64,000 nucleotides of DNA, from positions 54,782,079-54,846,078 of the forward strand of contig CM049309.1 in NCBI GenBank assembly GCA_026874595.1, in the 5' to 3' direction. Below are positions 13,901 through 24,029 of this stretch, piece after piece; the first letter of the stretch is position 1, and the number at the start of each line of letters is the position of its first letter. A program made the translations under genes and the position numbers. Source of the stretch: Sipunculus nudus. Lineage: Eukaryota > Annelida > Sipuncula > Golfingiida > Sipunculidae. The notes under the pieces are model-generated. The model made no database searches. It was given only the letters and a program-made list of their open reading frames with translations, and was not told where the DNA came from.

Positions 13901-14359
13901 GCTTGTAAGTGGCCATAAATAGGTGTCCTTAGTACAAAGGTAGCCGTAAAAAGAGTGTCCACTGTATGTTAACTTCTGCACTTGAGTTAATTATTTAGTA
14001 TAAACAACTTAAAACTTGTGTGCACAAATTAATTAAATCATACACATGTAGTAAAGCAGAGTGCTGAGATTCCCTAGGTCTATGAAACCATCACATAGGA
14101 GCTGTATCATAAAACCACTGCAAGTAAAAAAACGGGCGTATGGTAAGTCTATTTCAACAATGGGCAAAGGTAATATTGTACAAAACAAGAAAAAAAGTAA
14201 TAGCAGATCTCTAAATGATTAGATCGTCATTGAGGATTTTGTTCATTGTAAGATAAATGAAACCTTGGTAAAATATGTTTACTTTTCTTCACAGGGAGAC
14301 AACAGAGGATTGCTGAGTTATTACATGGAATGGCTGAATCCAGGGCAGATAAGGCCTAG
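1813..14359 (+). CDS. TMOD: Tropomodulin, C-terminal half (five exons, 5' partial)
   Basis: Spliced exons are 1813-1943, 2395-2502, 8131-8274, 13611-13758 and 14295-14359, giving about 198 residues and a TAG stop. Tropomodulins cap the pointed ends of actin filaments in the cytoplasm with tropomyosin. The N-terminal part binds tropomyosin and the C-terminal LRR domain binds actin. This window carries the linker and the LRR domain. Diagnostic stretches are LKRLKDNDPKLKEINLNNIK, ALKNNTHLESL, SLKVLNLESNYISG and the C-terminal QVLGSQVEMKIASLMEAN. All introns are GT-AG and the reading frame is continuous across every junction. Family members are usually about 350 residues, so roughly the first 150 lie upstream of position 1. 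No break was seen. Which tropomodulin/leiomodin paralogue this is cannot be told from the C-terminal half, although the short tail without a WH2 extension argues against leiomodin. Confidence 0.93.
1944..2394 (+). other. Tropomodulin intron, no feature seen
   Basis: AT-rich intron of 451 bp between two in-frame tropomodulin exons, with GT at 1944 and CAG at 2392-2394. No mobile element or repeat was recognised in it. Confidence 0.85.
2395..2502 (+). CDS. TMOD: Tropomodulin exon: second LRR
   Basis: 108 nt, 36 codons, phase 0 at both ends. The acceptor is gacag and the donor gtgagt. It encodes TMTVDQMVEFGEALKNNTHL followed by ESLLMANTKATDRVAK. This corresponds to the family segment in which a helix is followed by the ALKNNTHV-type turn. 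Confidence 0.93.
2940..4960 (+). mobile_element. Decayed family-3-like and tandem-unit repeat region
   Basis: It starts with a degenerate relative of the family-3 5' end (ttttagctcag near 2953, then a ctgtc/gtccatc-rich lead). It continues with sequence like the 285-bp units at 17.1-18.2 kb (ggcccacctctaatgcaaga near 3744) and contains GGTGGTACCACC near 4310, a variant of the family-2 palindrome. It fades out near a gtctagtct at about 4950. Borders are approximate, and the region may combine several insertions. Confidence 0.45.
5777..6758 (+). mobile_element. Family-4 Helentron-like element
   Basis: The right end is clear: gtctggggatac, then a hairpin with arms tggcac (6730-6735) and gtgcca (6741-6746), then CTAG at 6755-6758 followed by T. 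The left end is degenerate (gtctggggatac near 5788). The internal sequence matches the copy starting at 16510, including the run of calls about 'gtcatgacctt' and the ggtggtgccacctattat segment. A family-2 fragment interrupts it from 6108 to about 6503. Confidence 0.6.
6108..6503 (+). mobile_element. Family-2 fragment (5' end) inside a family-4 element
   Basis: It begins with the family-2 5' hairpin (gtatccgccaaaac paired with gttttgcggatac), followed by the same lead as at 8639 and 32277 and a first partial 280-bp unit. It stops abruptly near cagtgacttgacta at about 6503, after which family-4 sequence resumes. The 3' terminus is missing. This could be a truncated insertion or recombination between the related families. 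Confidence 0.65.
8131..8274 (+). CDS. TMOD: Tropomodulin exon: central LRRs
   Basis: 144 nt, 48 codons, phase 0. The acceptor is tttgttttcag and the donor gtatgt. It encodes SIAEGLKSNQSLKVLNLESN, YISGESIVKILEAVAEHQVL and QEFRVANQ. The SLNxESNFI/YI-type strand-turn and the EFRxxNQ end are the family's central repeats. Confidence 0.94.
8315..8570 (+). repeat. Degenerate ~40-bp minisatellite
   Basis: Several imperfect copies of a motif like cagatttgtaatgtgaacac with a tcattaca tail follow one another just 3' of the central tropomodulin exon. Copies differ by substitutions and small indels, so the array looks old. Confidence 0.6.
8639..10357 (+). mobile_element. Family-2 Helentron-like element, complete copy
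   Basis: The 5' terminal hairpin is at 8639-8668 (gtatccgccaaaac / gttttgcggatac). It is followed by a GC-richer lead, then about four tandem units whose palindrome anchors lie at 9102, 9382 and 9662, exactly 280 bp apart. The 3' end carries ggcggatac, the inverted copy of the first nine bases, then a hairpin with arms gtagtcg and cgactac, then CTAG at 10354-10357 and a T. There is no transposase or Rep/helicase frame, so it is non-autonomous. The 70-residue open frames are by-products of the repeat, since 280 is not a multiple of three. Confidence 0.82.
10440..10990 (+). mobile_element. Family-3-related remnant
   Basis: It contains ttagctcagcagggtgtccatcc-type lead sequence, then the atggcacgttttgaaac segment and the 'aaataaaggaaaaacctctg' stretch found in full family-3 copies. 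It ends near a second tttttagctcagctgac at about 10933, which starts another truncated copy. No 3' terminus was found. Confidence 0.5.
11347..13064 (+). mobile_element. Family-1 Helentron-like ('pearl'-type) element, complete copy
   Basis: The 5' hairpin is at 11347-11375 (atgcccccgccac paired with gtggccggggcat). Nine tandem units follow, anchored by the cctgcag motif, mostly 179-181 bp apart with one 162-bp spacing. The 3' part has gcgggggca, an inverted copy of the 5' end, then a perfect hairpin gtgtcg-ttc-cgacac at 13044-13058, then CTAG at 13061-13064 followed by T. It encodes no enzyme. Units near the 3' end are more diverged from the consensus than those near the 5' end. Confidence 0.83.
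13611..13758 (+). CDS. TMOD: Tropomodulin exon: last LRR and C-terminal helix
   Basis: 148 nt, starting in phase 0 and leaving one base for the next exon. The acceptor is gtcataacag and the donor gtgagt. It encodes RQQVLGSQVEMKIASLMEAN, TEMLKLGIFLQTADPRVRVQ and DYLQRNNDS. The QxLGxxVExxIAxxxExNxxxLKxG pattern is the C-terminal actin-capping part of tropomodulins. Confidence 0.94.
13759..14294 (+). other. Last tropomodulin intron
   Basis: Intron of 536 bp. It contains a short (TTA)n run at about 13834-13857 and otherwise nothing recognised. The acceptor is ttcttcacag at 14285-14294. Confidence 0.8.
14295..14359 (+). CDS. TMOD: Tropomodulin last coding exon and stop
   Basis: 65 nt. With the one base carried over it encodes RRQQRIAELLHGMAESRADK, one Ala and a TAG stop at 14357-14359. 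The basic start resembles the basic tail of tropomodulins. The remainder is less conserved, so the exact tail is supported mainly by frame and splice-site continuity. Confidence 0.85.
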
Positions 14360-15615
14360 ATAGAATTGATGTTGGGAACGTGCATGCTACATGGAGAAAG
14401 TCTCTCACCAAACCAAGTCTCCTTGTAGACTTTTTTACACACTTTCGTTGGGGGATGCTTAAGTAACTTTTTTATTATCACCAAAGTGTCCCTGATTTGC
14501 CAGATCGCACAGCCTTGGACTTGCAAGAGTTCTCCCCTGTATATTCTGTGTGGGTTTTCTAGATATATTCTGCATGGGTTTCTAGATATGTAAAAAGCAT
14601 AAATACTTATGATGAAAACACGTGTAAATCTGTGCAATACTGTAAAGTGAAAATGGCACATTTAGTAACAGATGGAAATATAGTATTATGTATGCGCTTG
14701 GTTATGGTAATAATGCCAGCGACTCTTCAGCGTCACATCGACATGCTTTCTGCCGTGATACTCCGCTTGATTTACCAGCCTTTATTGGCTATATGGTAAT
14801 GCTCCACCAATCAGCCTTTCTGGATGCTGGATGATTATGAATTCTCTTGACATGTTTATGTGTTTATGGTCCTGGTAATAGTAAAGTCAGATAAAAGAGA
14901 ATAATGTGGAGTTGATGCGTGTCAGAAGGACTTTATTATAATCAGATAAACTGATTCAGCTGTGACTGGATTAAATGAGATATGGAGGCTCTTAGGTTTG
15001 TGTATTCTTGGATCATGTGTCTGCCTTTCTGTGTCTGTCCCTTCATCATACCTTCATGTGAGCTTTTTCATAGCTTCATGTAAGTGGTGGAAACTCATGC
15101 ACTCTTTTTATAATCAACAAGTTTTATTTCCCATTGCACTGCCTGTACCATGAGAGTGATAGGCTAAGATATTTATGCTTAAAGATGTTATTGCTTCCGA
15201 GATAAAAGCAGAGTAGTGCAGCCTACCTGAAGTGACCTGGGTTATCTGATGATGATGGGGTTCAGCTGCTGAGTCTGGTAGGTATGTCAGTCTGGTCTGA
15301 CATTCTCAAGATGTGGTGTAGCTGTTCATATCCTCATCACAAGTGTTGTAGGAGCTAAGGACCTGGTATACGTTGGGACTGGATATTGACAAGATGTATT
15401 CAAATGAAAATAAGTAGAAGAATACATATACAGATGTTGCATAATGTAAATTTAAACTTAAAGAACTTTATATATTATTACATCTGAGGCCATAAGATGA
15501 TGAGCATTATTAATATAATAGACAGAGTCACATTACAACTGAATTTAGTAGGAGTGTTATGAATATTTAATTTTCTAACCTGCATAACACTGAAAGTAAT
15601 AAACCTGTACACCCA
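14360..15615 (+). other. Probable tropomodulin 3' UTR
   Basis: Non-coding sequence directly after the stop, without recognised repeats. It ends near an AATAAA at 15598-15603. A UTR of about 1.2 kb is plausible, but earlier cleavage is possible. Confidence 0.45.
15598..15603 (+). promoter_or_regulatory. Candidate polyadenylation signal (AATAAA)
   Basis: Canonical hexamer about 1.24 kb after the tropomodulin stop, followed by a T/GT-rich stretch (tctgtgttcattttg). The hexamer occurs by chance in AT-rich DNA, so transcript data are needed to confirm it. Confidence 0.4.
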
Positions 15616-16509
15616 TCTCTGTGTTCATTTTGCTTTTCTCTGTATAACATTGTGTGTCCACATTGTCTCATTAGATATTTGAAACATTAAATAAGTTAAA
15701 TAACCGGAATACCCTACTCAGTGACTGTAAACATATTGATATTTCCTGACTACTCGTGAACCATGGCAGATTTCAGTGGCCTTGCTGAAGAAAAGAGTGG
15801 TTTTATCTCGAGGGGGGGGGGGGGGGATCACATGTTGAGCAGGTTGGGTACACTTATTCAAGCTTTCTGCTGTTTATCCATTTACTTCATCATCTTGAAA
15901 CTGCTTGGAATCCAGAATTCTAATTCTGACTCCACTTGGCCCCTATCAAACCAACAGCTACACTATGACAGTGTTTTTACTTGGGGTTGGGAACCTCACA
16001 ATATGTGCCATTCAAGCAAATAATGTAGAAAACTGCCTTATTTTTGTCATTTGACCAAATAGTGTTAGAAACCTCATAAACTGTAGAATTCGGCTGAGTA
16101 AGGTATGAAACCCCTTTGTGGCATTCAACCAAATAGCTTTGGAAATGTCATTTGTGCCATTAAACCAAATATCAAAGGAAACATATGCACTGTTCAACCA
16201 AATAATAGTTGTCATTTTTGCAGATTAACCAATTTTTGCAGGAAACCTCATTTTAGCTCAGCTGACTTTCAATCATGTTGATCTATAACAATGGGTGTCT
16301 CTCTGTCATCCAGCTGCCTGGCCAGCTGTCTCTCCATCTGTTAGCAGGGCACATCAGTCCTTGTCCATGGCCTTGCTCGGAATACAAACAGTTCATGTGA
16401 AATCTCTGTGCAGACCCAAAATTAGATCATCATGACATATATTCAAAGAACTATATAGCAGAAACATGATTCTGAGCACTTTAAAGTCAGACTCTATTAA
16501 ATATTAATT
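15616..16509. other. Intergenic, no gene seen
   Basis: It contains a G14 run at about 15812-15825 and a degenerate family-3 5' end (ttttagctcagctgac at about 16252) with a ctgtc/gtcc-rich lead. Nothing else was recognised. Confidence 0.55.
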
Positions 16510-17060
16510 GTATCTCCAGACAGAGTCGGGATACAATGGTTTTACCATGGTCCCGCCGCCGCCGCAGAAAAATCTTGTGAGCGGGATAACTAAAAAAATA
16601 TTTCACTGACCTTTTTCAAACTTTACATTTGTATAGATATAGGTAAGAGGACAAAGTCTATTTAAAATGGGGTCATGACCTTTGCTAAGAGAGTGACCTT
16701 GACCTTGAATAGGTCCATTTTAGCTGAAAATAACACTAATTCTTAAATATCTCAAGAAAGCTTGCCTGGACTGGACAAAAGATCTTGGATAGCCTTGTGA
16801 TATACTGGAAACTGGTGGCGCCACCTATTATCCTTTTCTTGTTTTTACGCCTTTTAATACTCCCATAATTGCCACTTGACAGTACTACGAGCATTATAAG
16901 TCAAGAACTAATGGACCAGATTTCTTTCATATTATGAACATGTAGAGAGATGTGTTATGGGATGAGGTCTATTTAAATTTGGGTCGAGACCTTTATCATG
17001 AGAGTGGCCTCGACCTTTAATATTTTCATATTTGGTAAAAATCACACACTTCTTATGATA
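16510..17060 (+). mobile_element. Family-4 Helentron-like element, 3' end missing
   Basis: The 5' hairpin is at 16510-16534 (gtatctccagac against gtcgggatac), followed by tcccgccgccgccgc and then sequence shared with the 5777-6758 copy, including ggtggcgccacctattat near 16814. No 3' hairpin was found. It merges into the next repeat array near 17060. Confidence 0.55.
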
Positions 17061-17079
17061 TCTCCAGTGTTGATAGCCA

Positions 17080-17380
17080 TATGGATTTCAAACGTGACTT
17101 ATGTATGGCCCACCAATAAAGTAAGAACCCTATAGGTTCTAGGGTCATGAGTCAAAGGTCAAGGTCACTGGACTCCATCATTAAAGATATTGTGGATGCA
17201 TTTTAAGCCAAACTTTTCATCCCAGAGTCTTCAACATATAGCTCACATGCCAATAGTGGCTGATTCATATCAATTTTGGGGTCACAAGGTCAAAGGTAGA
17301 GGCCTTAAGAGCTATCTGTCAAAAAATTATTTTCCGGATATTTTCAGCTTTTTTATGTATGGATTTCAAACTTGATTTAT

Positions 17381-17413
<33 letters not shown>

Positions 17414-18220
17414 AACAAGGTCCCTATTGATTTTTAGGTCATAAGGTCTAGGTCACAGGACACATCTTTGAAAAGATTGTGGATGCATTTTCAGCCGATT
17501 TTTTCATTTCAGACCTTTTATCTTGAACATATAGTTCACCTGCCAATAGAGGAAGACCCCTATCCATTTTTAGGTCACAAGGTCAAAGGTGAAGGCCACA
17601 GGAGCCATCTGTCCAAAAAATAATTTCCAGCTTGGAATGATATAGGGGCATCAAACTTGACTTATATATGGCCCATCAATAAAACAAGATTCCTATTGAT
17701 TTTGAGGTTATTAAGTCAAAGGTCAAGGTCACAGGACAAACATCTTAGGAAAGATTGTGGAGGCATTTTCAGCCAAACTTTTCATCTAAGACCTTTTTTC
17801 TTGCACATATAGTTCACCTGCCAATAGAGGAAGACCTCTATCCATTTTTAGGTCAAAGGTGAAGGTCACAGGAGCCATCTGTGCAAAAATTCATTTCTTG
17901 ATGATAACTCTAGCTTTGAATGATATATGGGTTTCAAACTTGACTAATATGGCCTATCAATAAAACAAGATTCCTATTGATTTTGAGGTCATGAGGTTAA
18001 AGGTCAAGGTCACAGGACAAACATCTTTGAAAAGATTGTGGATGCATTTTCAGCCAAACTTTTCATCTCAGTCCTTTTATCTTGCACATATAGTTCACCT
18101 GCCAATAAAGGAAGACCTCTTTCCATTTTTAGGTCACTAGGTCAAAGGTGAAGGTCACAGAAGCCATCTGTCCAAAAATGCATTTCCTTATGATGACTCC
18201 AGTTGTATTGAAATATGGGT
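17080..18220 (+). repeat. Four tandem units of ~276-288 bp
   Basis: The anchor ggtcaaggtcac (or ggtctaggtcac) recurs at about 17157, 17445, 17721 and 18002. Each unit contains gacttatatatggcccatca, a ccattttaggtcacaaggtc half and a catctgtccaaaaa segment. A short TA run interrupts it near 17377-17412. Similar single units occur near 3.7-4.0 kb, so this is a dispersed family. It is probably the core of a larger element with family-4 at its left and family-2-like units at its right. Confidence 0.7.
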
Positions 18221-18239
18221 TTCAAACTTGACTCATATA

Positions 18240-20240
18240 TGTCCATCCATCTTGGAAAGTTTTCTCCTAAACCATACAGGTGTCGCCACCTACCTTCTCG
18301 ATTTTGTAGAATAATTGAATTCCCTTTTCTGAGGAGTGATTTGCCTGAAAATGTGCATATCCATAGATCTTGGACTCCTACATTTTGTACTCAAGACTGG
18401 TGGCACCATTTGCTATCGTTTTGCCGTGGTGTCCATCTGTACATGTGCTTTTGATGAAAATGGTTCGTATCTCTGGAGTGGTTAAAGGTATTGGTCTTAA
18501 ATTGGAAAATTAAAAAAAAAAAGACAGGTGGCGACACCTTCTTTCCTGTTTCTGTAAAATAAATTCATGCTCTTTTCTCAAGAGAGATTCATTTTATTGA
18601 CCCCCATTTTTGGTGAAAAATATTGTTTCTGAAGTTGATAGATGAAAGAAACCATAGTCGCTTGCTTAAATGTCAGTATATGCTGATATCTATCTTTTAT
18701 TTAAAATGAATACACCAACTCAATGATTAATGCTTAACGAGAAATTGATACTTATATATTTTAATATGGAACTTCAGGGTTGATTAGAGACTGACAGATG
18801 ACAAGTATCTGACTCTTTAACTCTGCACTCATAGATCTGATGATAAAAGCTTATGTAGGGAACATATGTCAGACCTGTTTCAGGGGCAACATGAACAGTT
18901 TAATCTCTAAGGTCAAATCTGGCCAATATTAGGACTATTATGACCCCCTTATATTTGGAAGTACTGAAAATTATTTCCTTATAATTTGACATGCAAGTTC
19001 TTTCTGGCATGTTCTCTGATGAGTTCAACCTGGCGACTTTGATCGTCAAGGTTAAATCTGCAGAAATTTTAAATTATAGTGAAATACATACTATGAGCAT
19101 TATAAGTAAAAAACTAATGGACAGATTGGGCTGAAATTGTGCATGTCCATTGATTTTGGATACCTCGATCTTGTATTCAGGACTTGTGGCACCATCTGCA
19201 ATCGTTTTTGTGTGGCGTCCATCCGTATGTTTGCTTTCAATGAAAATATATCATATCTTAGGAGTGGTTCAATGTATTGAAAATGTCTGAAATTTGGGAT
19301 TTGTATCCGTCTTGGAGAGTTTTCTCGTAAAGCAGACAAGTGGCGCCACCTACCATACTGCTTTCATAGTATAGATTAAAGCCCTTTTCTAAGGAATATT
19401 TTGCCATTTTGGCCTGAAATGGTGCTTGTTCATAGACCTTGGATACTTCAATCTCATATTCAAGACTGGTGTCGCCGTCTGAAATCGTTTTTGTGTGGCG
19501 TCCATCCGTACATTTGCTTTAGCTGAAAGTTGTTCATATCTCAGGAGTCGATCAATGTGTTTGCCTGAAATTTGGCATGTACATCCATCTTGGACAGTTT
19601 TCTCGTCAACTAGTGGCGCCACCAATCTTACTGTTTTCATAGTATGAATTAATCCCATTTTCTCAAGAGTAATTCTCCGTATTGGCCTGAAATTGTGCAT
19701 GTCCATAGATCTTGGATATCTCCATCTTGTACTTATGACTGGTAGCGCAATCTGCAATCGTTTTCGTGTGGGGTCCATCCAAACATTTACTTTGGGTGAA
19801 AAATGCGCATATCTCAGGAGTGGTTCAAGGTATTTGTCTGAAATTTGCCATGTCCATCCACCTTGGAACGTTTTCTCGTAAATCAGACAGCTGGCGCCAC
19901 CTACCTTCCCGTTTTCGTAGAATAAATTAATGCCTTTTTCTCAGGAGTGATTGGCCGTATCGGCCTGAAATTGCGCATGTCTTTAGATATTGCATACTCC
20001 CATCTCGTGTACAAGACTGGTGGCGCCACATGAAATTTGGCATGGCCATCCATCTTGGACAGTTTTCTCGTAAACCAGACAGGTTACCTCCCTCTTTTCG
20101 TTGAATAAATTAATGCCCATATCTCTGAGTTTTAGTGAACTTAATTAAGGAGTGGTGTGACATACCACTCAATCCATGCCTCACTTCACTCATACCACTC
20201 TGATTTCGGCGGATACCCGTTGTCGTTACCTATATCCTAG
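18240..20240 (+). mobile_element. Family-2-like tandem array with Helentron-like 3' end
   Basis: Diverged units of about 270-285 bp carry the ctggtggcgcc palindrome in variant forms (near 18274, 18526, 19341, 19611, 19890 and 20022) and cttggatac-type anchors near 19151, 19437 and 19706. The right end is ggcggatac near 20208, a gttgtcg-containing decayed hairpin, then CTAG at 20237-20240 and T, as in family 2. Positions about 18560-19090 are diverged and hold no recognisable unit. Confidence 0.6.
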
Positions 20241-20259
20241 TTTTCTTCAAACTGTTTCC

Positions 20260-21243
20260 ATCCCACTCTTAGAAGAGTTTGCACATCTGTGAATTTGAAC
20301 TTTATCTTTAAGGTCAAATCTACAGCAATCTAGAATAATGTGACCCCCATACCGTTTGGATTTCCGAAGGTTTTTGTCTCATATTTCTCACACAGGTTGT
20401 GTTCAGCCAGTTTGATCTTCAAGGTCAAATCTACTGATTCATATGAATCTGTTAACACCAAACTTTTGAAATAGTGAAAATATTTTCCTTAAGTTACGGA
20501 TTGAGGAGGTTAAATTCTATTTCATCTTGGAAAGCGTCACAACAGAATGTATTACCACATTAAAATCGACTAATTACGACTTGCAATAGGCAGTTCTGTA
20601 TGAGGATCAATTAACAGTTTGTAAAATTTGTTCGACTAAGATCGATCCCTTTAAAATAAACGCAAAAATACGCAAATATTTCTCTATGAATAATTGCCAA
20701 AAGGATCCCTTTGAAATTTACTAAATTTGTTCATTTGAATGGCCTTATCTGTTGACAATTGGATAGGATTGTAGGTGCCACTTCCTAAGTATCAATAGTA
20801 GTCATATTACACAGAAATCCGTTACACTTAAGTTCTGTACTAATGTATCTTACTATGGATAATAACATTATACAGTTACTTAACAAACAGCTAAATCTAC
20901 GGCCACTTTAATACCTATGTGTACATTGGTTTGGTGACCAAGTCCTATACTAAATACCGTTATGTATATTTAATTTTACGAACTCCATCTACAAACTGAA
21001 ATGTCCAAACTGTTTTCAATATGGGCAGTTCAAACCAGTGGTGCCTGACCACCATGGCCCAAGACAATCTTGTCCTTGTTCACCACATTTGCCAGTCTCA
21101 AAATTAGTTTCAAATTTGTGTATAAAAAAGAAAGACATTTTAAGCAGTCCTAATGATTTAAAGGATAGGCTACTCTTATTAAATTATAGGTCGATATTTG
21201 CTCTCTCAGCGTTTCAGCTTCATCGAAAGAAGGAAGGGGTTTT
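20260..21243. other. Intergenic, nothing recognised
   Basis: Unique-looking AT-rich DNA. The open frames here, such as that at 21038-21247, have no recognisable domain. Confidence 0.5.
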
Positions 21244-22238
21244 GTAATTTCCTATCGCAATGTCGTATCGTATATAACCAAGATCCGTGTCGTATTTCTA
21301 CGTACATTATACGAATGTCGCGCTTAAAGGGGACGGGATCATTACATCAAATACTGATCAGCAACATGGCTGCCAATGAAACTATACATCGCAGAAAATT
21401 GGCTTTATGTGCTTCGTAGCCTGATTATTAGATGGCGATGAAGAGAATCTACCGGTCGGAAGAGGAGATTATTGGTATGGCTTTCACTTATGCGGCGGAA
21501 TAACGATTGCCAGTTACGATACGAAAATTTTGAACATGCTCGAAAAAATACGATACGATACGAAGCCAAGATCGTAGGACGTCGTATCGGATCTCAACAT
21601 ACACGTTGCGATAAGAAGCCAAGAAGCCAGGACTTCGTGTAGTATCCTGCTTACTATCCCATCGTATCCAAATTTCGTAACGTGAATGCTGGGCTTAAAA
21701 ATTAGCCTAGCGCACACGTTGGATACGATACCATTGCGTAATTTCCTATCGCAATGTTGTATCCTAAATACCTAAGATTTTTTTCGTATTTTCCCGTACA
21801 TTTTACAAATTTCGTGGAAACGGTGATGGGATGATTAGATGAAATACTGATCAACATTATGGCCCCCATTAAACAGTTGCTTCTATAACCCGCAGAAAAT
21901 TGGCTTTACGCGCCACGAACAGAAAATAAAAGGAGGGTGGGACATGGAAAAGGACAAAGCCAAATAAATTCAGTTTTCACGTTATGAAATATGAATACGA
22001 TACGATAGGCTGGCAGTTACGATATAAAAATTTCGAACATGCTCGAAATAATACGATACGATAAGAAGCCGAGATCGTAGGACTTCGTATCGTATTTCAA
22101 CATACACGTTGCGATAGGAAGCCAAGAAGTCGGGATTTCGTATACTGTTTCGTGTCATATCGAATCCAAATTTGGTAACCTGTCCGGTGGGTTTAGGCAT
22201 TTATATTTATATGATACGACGCTGCGATAGGAAATTAC
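21244..22238. mobile_element. Foldback-like element with 26-bp inverted ends
   Basis: The left end (21244-21269, gtaatttcctatcgcaatgt then cgtatc) and the right end (22213-22238) are reverse complements with 24 of 26 matches. Inside are further copies of the same parts in both orientations: gtaatttcctatcgcaatgt again near 21738, and a block of about 190 bp (cgaacatgctcgaaa, cgatacgataagaagcc, acacgttgcgat) present near 21530-21690 and again near 22020-22190. Another cgtatc..aaatttcgtaa copy follows at about 22241-22270. No transposase was seen. Confidence 0.7.
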
Positions 22239-22870
22239 GAAATCGTATCGTATTCAAATTTCGTAAGGTGTACGCTATGCTTTGGTTATTTCCTAAATGA
22301 GGCCGTCCGTTATTTGACAGCTATGGGCTTATATCTGCACATTCACAAGCATTGAAGGAACCTTGAGACCCAAGAACAAGATCCAGCAGGTCCTCATTAG
22401 GGAACTTTTCTTTGCCACAGGCCCTTGAAATAATATAATTCTAGAGAGCATCTCTTTATTACTATTACAGTGGTATTATCTATAATTTTATGATTTCAAG
22501 GTCCTGTGTCATTGTGTCATTACAGCAACTGATCAACAGCTTTCTGCATGAAGGCCTGTCTGGAGTTCTGGTTGACGAACAGCATAACAATATCCTATAT
22601 ATAAGGGCAGGTCGTCCATAACGCACCTGCTGTTACTCGTCTTAACTTCAATAGTCAGATTAATCAGGCTTTTTCCCCTCAAATTTGCTACATAGATTAT
22701 GCAATGAGGTCTATATACGTCCGTCTGTGTCATGTCCATCCATGTCTTGTTACAATTTTTATTGAGCTGAATTTCCCATATCAGCTTGTAAAAGTTGTAA
22801 TAAACCATTAGATAATTTAGCTGGACTGACAAAAATAGTAAAAAGATGAAAAACAGTCAAGGAATCCTTG

Positions 22871-23005
22871 TGTGGCAATATGTAGGACTGATGGATATCT
22901 ATGCTGAAAGTGGACACCAGGTTGCGTTAGTGACTTTGTGGCACGTTGCAGGCTTGGATTTTGCTCACACATAATATGTAAGTTTTATAAACAATTAAAC
23001 TATGA
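22871..23005 (+). repeat. Left putative LTR (direct repeat)
   Basis: Starts tgtggcaatatgtagg and contains gctcacacataatatgtaag, ending in aaactatga. It matches 25101-25234 with only scattered substitutions and small indels. A tggtggctgcgatgg stretch just downstream (about 23010) could be a tRNA primer site, but the match is loose. Confidence 0.65.
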
Positions 23006-23009
23006 AACA

Positions 23010-23205
23010 TGGTGGCTGCGATGGAATTTCTCACTGTGAGCCTCTTTTTGCCCAAGCGCTTTGAGTTACTCTTGTTCCACATGTGCAATATTACATTTGT
23101 TTCCTTCTGTTCCTCAATTAGTACATACTTTCTGGGAATTATATTGCCTTCAGCACCACAGTCAACTTGGAATTTCACATGTTTATTGCTCTTTACAATG
23201 ATCAT
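23010..23205 (-). pseudogene. Retropepsin (gypsy protease) remnant
   Basis: The minus-strand frame contains VKFQVDCGAEGNIIP, the retropepsin active-site region with the aspartate in a D-C-G-A context, followed by a short beta-rich stretch. The frame runs into unrelated sequence at the left LTR, so the protease is truncated and nothing of reverse transcriptase follows. Confidence 0.65.
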
Positions 23206-23354
23206 GTCTGCATATGTGGGACCATCACAAATTGTGGTTATATCGTTTGCAACTCTGGATATATCAGTGACTACATCAATTGTATATTCTTGTCCGGATG
23301 AGTCAGAATCATTTTCATTTTTTTTTTACTCTATACACATTTCTGGTAGTATTA

Positions 23355-23420
23355 GTTGAACAGCAGACTGCAAAGTGATGTTTTCCTTTGCACTTGTTAC
23401 AAGACTTTTCCCATGCAGGG
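23355..23420 (-). pseudogene. Gag zinc-knuckle remnant
   Basis: The minus-strand translation gives CNKCKGKHHFAVCC, a C-X2-C-X4-H-X4-C knuckle, lying between the gag and protease pieces as expected for a gypsy polyprotein. It is separated from both neighbours by frame breaks. Confidence 0.6.
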
Positions 23421-23708
23421 CACATTTTCATTTTTTTCTTTGATGACTCCCCCCCACAAAACTTACACGACAGCACTGGGAAAGTTTGGTTGTGAGAGTA
23501 CTGAGCCTGTTTGGGCTGTTTTCCTACTTAAACAACTGATGTGGCTGAGCTAACACTCTTTGACTGTAACCTCTGTTTAGTGGCCTAAGCAACTATACAT
23601 ATGTCTATAGCAATCTTCAAAGTCAACTTTCTTGTTTGTATAGCACCATATTGCGGGTTGAATTGTCCTGGATCCCAGTAAATAACCTGTCTGTAATCAG
23701 TGAATCTC

Positions 23709-23900
23709 TCAAACGGTCTCAAAAGTTACATATGATTCTATACTTTCATCTTCATTCTGCTTCCTCTTATTAAATTTAGACCTTTCATAGGTCTCATTTG
23801 TTTCACCTATTATGTGTTCATCAAACTTTCTAATGATGGTAGTAATATCTTGTTTGTCCTCAGCATGGGGGTTATCATCTGGTCCCGCGGGTACAAACAC
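23709..23900 (-). pseudogene. Gypsy gag remnant
   Basis: The minus-strand frame contains IIRKFDEHIIGETNETYERS followed by KFNKRKQNEDESIESYV. This is the capsid-region pattern (FDxxxxPxxNxxYER.KFxxRxQ..gEsi..YV) of Metaviridae gag proteins. Only part of gag is present and both ends are broken. Confidence 0.65.
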
Positions 23901-24029
23901 AAGAGTTTTTGTATCTTAACTCCTATATACAGTCCCAGCACAATTTAGAAACACTGCACATTAGTATTCTTTATAAATCCCTTTTATCCAGTTCAGATAT
24001 GATCTGATAGTTCCTAAAGAGCTGTTTGA

